Assembly: GCF_008727865.1 (NCBI RefSeq) | Contig: NZ_VTWU01000003.1 | Coordinates: 1-64,000 of the forward strand | Direction of reading: 5' to 3' | DNA length: 64,000 nucleotides | Source of the DNA: Hymenobacter busanensis | GTDB taxonomy: Bacteria > Bacteroidota > Bacteroidia > Cytophagales > Hymenobacteraceae | Part shown: one piece after another, positions 60,843 through 64,000 of the stretch | Layout: every line of letters begins with the position of its first letter | Numbering within the stretch: position 1 is the stretch's first letter | Notes under the pieces: model-generated | Seen by the model: the letters and a program-made list of their open reading frames with translations, nothing else | Databases searched by the model: none | What the model was told of the DNA's origin: nothing | Translations under genes and position numbers: made by a program

Positions 60843-61979
60843 ATGGCACGTTTTTCCATTCTTTTCCTGCTCGTCTGCGCCTGGGTTTCGGTGCGGGCCG
60901 CAGTTCCTACCGACTTGCTGACGGCCGTGCAGGCCCGCCAGGTTGAAATTGGGTCGTTGGCCGTGGGCGGGCTGGGCGCCGACAACCTGCAGTGCCGCCT
61001 CCGCAACCTGACCCAGCACGAACTGACCGTGACGGTGCCCGCGGGCTTGCATTTCAGCAGCCGAAACGCCGAAACGCAGGAAATGATGACCTACCAACTG
61101 CTGGTGGTGACCCTAGCGCCGGAAGCCACCGAGAAAGTACGCCTGCAGGGATTTTGCATGAACCGGCTCCGCCACGCCCCGTCCGGCAAGGCCATTTTCT
61201 TTCTCCGAGGCTTTGCACCCCAGCCGGTCAAGCAACTCGGCGACTCGCTGACCAAGTACCCGGCTTTGGCACCCAGCTACGGGCAAATGCTGGTCTGGGC
61301 CCTCACCGACAACCAGCCGCTGTTCGATCTGGAGGTAGAGCCGGAGCTGGTGCGCGGCGCCCGCAATACGGTGCAGTACGTGAGCCGGCAGGCCGGCCTG
61401 CCGGTGGTAGCGGTGCGGGCGCGCTCGAAAAACAAACCGGCGACGCCCACGGTCAAGACGTTTTCGCAAACCTCGGCCCTGCTCTACCACCTCCCTACTG
61501 CCCAGGTACTCACCCTGAAAATGGTAGACCCGCAGGGCCACGTGCGCTCCACGCTCTTCGATAAGAAGCTGGTGAAGCCCGGCGTGCAGAACTACGCGTT
61601 TGGCATCAACGAAACCGTGCGCTCCACCGACCAGCCCGTCTATTTCGTGCGGCTTTCCGACGCCACCGGCCGCGTGCTGAAGGAAGTGCGCGTAGACGAG
61701 CGCACCGAGCCCGATACCACCCAGCCGCGCCACCGCGAGTTCGACTTTCGGTTTTCCCTCACCAAGCCCGTGAAGAAGGTTTATTTCCGGCTGCGCCTGC
61801 CCGACGGCACGTTGGTGGAGGAAATCATGCAGCGCCCCTACCTGCCTCCCGGCAGCTTCCTCTTCAAACTAGCCTTCAACTACCTGCAAGCGCCCAATAC
61901 GGCCTTCGTAGCCCGGCTCGAAAGCGAAACCGGCCAGGTGTACCACGAGCAAAAGCTGGGCCCCGACTCCCCGAAATAG
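60843..61979 (+). CDS. Secreted hypothetical protein
   Basis: 378 residues. Signal peptide MARFSILFLLVCAWVSVRAAVP. The rest is beta-rich and soluble (ARQVEIGSLAVGGLGADNLQCRL; VTVPAGLHFSSRNAETQEMMTYQ; VYHEQKLGPDSPK end), possibly several Ig-like domains. No named family recognised. The start directly follows the terminator of the previous gene, so its promoter must lie inside or before that gene. Confidence 0.7.
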   Translation: MARFSILFLLVCAWVSVRAAVPTDLLTAVQARQVEIGSLAVGGLGADNLQCRLRNLTQHELTVTVPAGLHFSSRNAETQEMMTYQLLVVTLAPEATEKVRLQGFCMNRLRHAPSGKAIFFLRGFAPQPVKQLGDSLTKYPALAPSYGQMLVWALTDNQPLFDLEVEPELVRGARNTVQYVSRQAGLPVVAVRARSKNKPATPTVKTFSQTSALLYHLPTAQVLTLKMVDPQGHVRSTLFDKKLVKPGVQNYAFGINETVRSTDQPVYFVRLSDATGRVLKEVRVDERTEPDTTQPRHREFDFRFSLTKPVKKVYFRLRLPDGTLVEEIMQRPYLPPGSFLFKLAFNYLQAPNTAFVARLESETGQVYHEQKLGPDSPK

Positions 61980-61998
61980 GCGGCATATTCACTCCGCG

Positions 61999-62054
61999 GC
62001 TAAACGCATCGAGCCCCGAAACCACAGCAGGTTTCGGGGCTCGATGCGTTTAGC
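61999..62054. terminator. Bidirectional terminator between the secreted protein and glyS
   Basis: 25-bp perfect stem (61999-62023 with 62030-62054) around GCTAAACGCATCGAGCCCCG and its complement, 6-base loop. One of the strongest hairpins in the window. Confidence 0.88.
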
Positions 62055-62070
62055 TGCATGAAAAACCGCT

Positions 62071-63582
62071 CTACAGCTGCTCGAAAATGCGCGAGAGGCT
62101 CACGGCTTCGCCGATGTAGCCGCGCAGCTCGCTGATAGGCATGCGCGTCTGCTCGCGCGAGTCGCGGTGGCGCACCGTCACGGTGTCGTCTTCCAGCGTC
62201 TGGTGGTCGACGGCAATGCAGAAAGGCGTGCCGATGAGGTCTTGGCGGGTGTAGCGCGTGCCGATGCTGTCCTTCTCCTCCACCACCAGGCGGAAGTCGT
62301 GGCGCAGCGCGTTGTAAATTTCGTTGGCCTTGTCGGGCAGGCCGTCCTTTTTCACCAGCGGGAAAATGGCGGCTTTCACGGGCGCCACGGCCGGGTGCAG
62401 CTTCAGGAACTTGCGCGTCTTGGTCTGCTCGCCTTCGGTAATGGTTTCCTCCTGGTAGGCCTGGCAGAGCGTGGCCAGGAACAGACGGTCGGCGCCCACG
62501 GAGGTTTCCACCACGTAGGGCACGTAGTTGCCGTAGGGCTTGCCCGTTTCGGGGTTCACGTCGTTGTCGAAGTACTGCTGTTTCTTCCGACTCAGCGTCT
62601 GGTGCTGGGTCAGGTCGAAGTCGGAGCGGGAGTGGATACCCTCGATTTCCTTGAAGCCAAAGGGGAATTCGTACTCAATGTCGACGGCGGCCTTGGCGTA
62701 GTGGGCCAGCTTGTCGTGGTCGTGAAAGCGCAGCTTCTCGGCGGGCAGGCCCATCACCTCGTGCCAACGGCGGCGCGTGGCTTTCCAGTGCTCATACCAC
62801 TCGCCCTCGGTGCCGGGGCGCACGAAGAACTGCATTTCCATCTGCTCGAACTCTCGCATGCGGAAGATGAACTGGCGGGCCACAATCTCGTTGCGGAAGG
62901 CCTTGCCGATCTGGGCAATGCCAAACGGCACCTTCTGGCGCGCCGATTTCTGCACGTTCAGGAAGTTGACAAAAATGCCCTGGGCGGTTTCGGGCCGCAG
63001 GTAAATCTGGCTCGAATCTCCGGCTACGGCGCCCACCTGCGTCGAAAACATCAGGTTGAACTGGCGCACATCGGTCCAGTTGGCCGTCTTGGAAATCGGG
63101 CAGAGGATTTTCTCATCGAGAATGAGCTGCTTGACGCCGGCTAGGTCTTCGGCCGTAAGCAGGCGGCCCATTTCAGCCAGCAAGGCGTCGGCGCGGGGCT
63201 TGTCGCCGGCGTTTTCGTACTCGGCGGCTTTCTCCTCGATGAGCACGTCGGCGCGGTAGCGCTTCTTGCTGTCGAGGTTGTCGATGAGCGGGTCGGAAAA
63301 GCCGTCGACGTGGCCGGAGGCTTTCCAGGTGAGCGGGTGCATGAAGATGGCCGCATCGATGCCCACCACGTTCTGGTTGAGCTGCGTCATGGCCTTCCAC
63401 CACAGTTGCTTGAGGTTATTTTTCAGCTCCACGCCGTTGGGGCCGTAGTCGTACACGGCGGCCAGGCCGTCGTAGATTTCGGAGGAGGGGAACACGAAGC
63501 CGTATTCCTTGGCGTGCGACACGATATCGGCCAGCGTATTTTCGGCCGTATTGGCGGCGGTTTTCTGCGCGGGGTTGCTCAT
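62071..63582 (-). CDS. glyS: Glycyl-tRNA synthetase (class II, homodimeric type)
   Basis: 503 residues. Motif-2-like FRNEIVARQFIFRMREFEQMEMQFF, YDYGPNGVELKNN at the start, GLPAEKLRFHDHDKLAHYAKAAVDIEYEFPFGFKEIEGIHSRSDFDLTQH in the body (motif with GIHSRSDFDL), motif 3 YVVETSVGADRLFLA, and the C-terminal anticodon-binding domain. The single-polypeptide eukaryote/archaeal-like type (alpha2), as usual in Bacteroidota. A perfect TACTTTTG lies only 7 bases upstream of the ATG. Confidence 0.96.
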   Translation of the reverse strand: MSNPAQKTAANTAENTLADIVSHAKEYGFVFPSSEIYDGLAAVYDYGPNGVELKNNLKQLWWKAMTQLNQNVVGIDAAIFMHPLTWKASGHVDGFSDPLIDNLDSKKRYRADVLIEEKAAEYENAGDKPRADALLAEMGRLLTAEDLAGVKQLILDEKILCPISKTANWTDVRQFNLMFSTQVGAVAGDSSQIYLRPETAQGIFVNFLNVQKSARQKVPFGIAQIGKAFRNEIVARQFIFRMREFEQMEMQFFVRPGTEGEWYEHWKATRRRWHEVMGLPAEKLRFHDHDKLAHYAKAAVDIEYEFPFGFKEIEGIHSRSDFDLTQHQTLSRKKQQYFDNDVNPETGKPYGNYVPYVVETSVGADRLFLATLCQAYQEETITEGEQTKTRKFLKLHPAVAPVKAAIFPLVKKDGLPDKANEIYNALRHDFRLVVEEKDSIGTRYTRQDLIGTPFCIAVDHQTLEDDTVTVRHRDSREQTRMPISELRGYIGEAVSLSRIFEQL

Positions 63583-63589
63583 AGTGAGG

Positions 63590-63597
63590 CAAAAGTA
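63590..63597 (-). promoter_or_regulatory. -7 box for glyS (near-leaderless)
   Basis: TACTTTTG on the minus strand ends 7 bases before the ATG at 63582. If used, the leader is almost absent. No clear -33 element. Confidence 0.55.
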
Positions 63598-63703
63598 CGG
63601 CTTCCGCCAAAAGCCTGCGCACTAAACTTTTTATAGAAGCAATGGTACAAGGCCTGTGCTTGCAGCACGGTCGAGCCCCGGTTCGGATAACAATTTCATA
63701 ATC

Positions 63704-63733
63704 TTGCGCCCCCCTGGTGCTGCAGTACTTTTG
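63704..63733 (+). promoter_or_regulatory. Promoter for the phosphate transporter
   Basis: TTG (63704-63706), 19 bases, TACTTTTG (63726-63733): both elements match. ATG is 35 bases downstream. Confidence 0.75.
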
Positions 63734-63768
63734 GCCGGCCTAACTTTTGCTCACCTAATTTCCCCTAT

Positions 63769-64000
63769 ATGTTTGGCTTAGAGCCTCAAGTGCTCCTGCT
63801 GCTGCTGGTGTGCCTGGTTGCTGCTTGCGCGTTCGAATTCGTCAACGGCTTCCACGACACCGCCAACGCGGTAGCAACCGTCATTTACACCAATACCCTG
63901 CGGCCGTGGGTAGCCGTGGTGTGGTCGGCGTTCTGGAACTTCATCGGCGTGTTTGGCGGCGGCATCACCGTGGCCATGGGCATCGTGTACCTGCTGCCCG
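63769..64000 (+). CDS. pit: PiT-family inorganic phosphate transporter, 5' part (runs off the window)
   Basis: At least 77 residues: MFGLEPQVLLLLLVCLVAA, then FEFVNGFHDTANAVATVIYT, the signature of PHO4/PiT symporters (the Asp and Asn of FHDTANA are conserved), then VVWSAFWNFIGVFGGGITVAMGIVYLLP. Low-affinity Pi uptake coupled to proton or sodium. The end is beyond the window. Confidence 0.92.
   Translation, partial: MFGLEPQVLLLLLVCLVAACAFEFVNGFHDTANAVATVIYTNTLRPWVAVVWSAFWNFIGVFGGGITVAMGIVYLLP

Overview
The window looks like chromosome of a GC-rich member of the Bacteroidota, most probably a Hymenobacter-like Cytophagales bacterium. Reasons: many promoters of the Bacteroidota type (a TAnnTTTG -7 box, sometimes with TTG or TTTG 17-20 bases upstream), few visible Shine-Dalgarno sequences, family-specific genes (DUF4270 lipoprotein, PcrB-type prenylglyceryl-phosphate synthase, a DksA-like protein that lacks most zinc cysteines, LptC lipoprotein, M61 peptidase with PDZ domain), and GC-rich coding sequence. 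No phage, transposase, integron or CRISPR array is visible, and no tRNA was recognised. The genus is an inference.

Layout. 1-50 is the 5' end of a 16S rRNA gene on the minus strand, with a long leader and two possible promoters; 400-1486 has no confident gene. 1.5-4.6 kb: a DnaJ/TPR membrane protein and, on the plus strand, a holin-like membrane protein, a hypothetical membrane protein and pcrB. 4.7-10.7 kb (minus): AraC regulator, acyl-CoA dehydrogenase, then yugP, rfaE2 and a UPF0104 flippase-like protein, then panD and panC. 10.8-15.0 kb (plus): a lone GT5-like domain, DUF4270 lipoprotein and glmS. 15.1-20.3 kb: a 3HCDH-like protein (minus), then ridA, small membrane and pentapeptide-repeat proteins, gltX, an acidic protein and an AIM24-family protein. 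20.4-28 kb (minus): MORN-type lipoprotein, GH3 protein, lptB, M61 peptidase and recJ, then a 37-residue membrane protein on plus. 28-38.4 kb (minus): TPR protein, ppiD-like foldase, lptC, an outer-membrane protein, coaX, rluB-type pseudouridine synthase, dksA-like and ribH. 38.5-42.2 kb: TPR protein, pdhA, then recF and dciA on plus. 42.2-43.3 kb is the most unusual segment: a perfect bacterial parS site, a small HTH gene and a dense cluster of TGTAA/TTACA pentamers. 43.3-50.5 kb: glycerophosphodiesterase, DUF2939, PLDc_N, rhomboid, polyprenyl synthetase and RNase R. 51-64 kb: OppDF-type ABC ATPase, lspA, ileS, an RND/MMPL transporter, two hypothetical proteins, glyS and the start of a PiT phosphate transporter.

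How the genes work together. Most are housekeeping: envelope building (lptB, lptC, rfaE2, lspA, ppiD-like, glmS), coenzymes (panC, panD, coaX, ribH), translation (gltX, ileS, glyS, 16S, rluB-type) and DNA maintenance (recF, recJ, dciA, parS). LptB and LptC belong to the same LPS export machine; panC/panD and coaX feed the same CoA pathway. Three copies of a roughly 100-bp palindromic element sit between genes. The rRNA gene and most coding sequence are on the minus strand, which suggests a replication fork travelling right to left, with the origin at or to the right of the parS region.

Limits: products were named by eye from motifs and overall protein character, not from database searches. 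Promoters and terminators are pattern matches.
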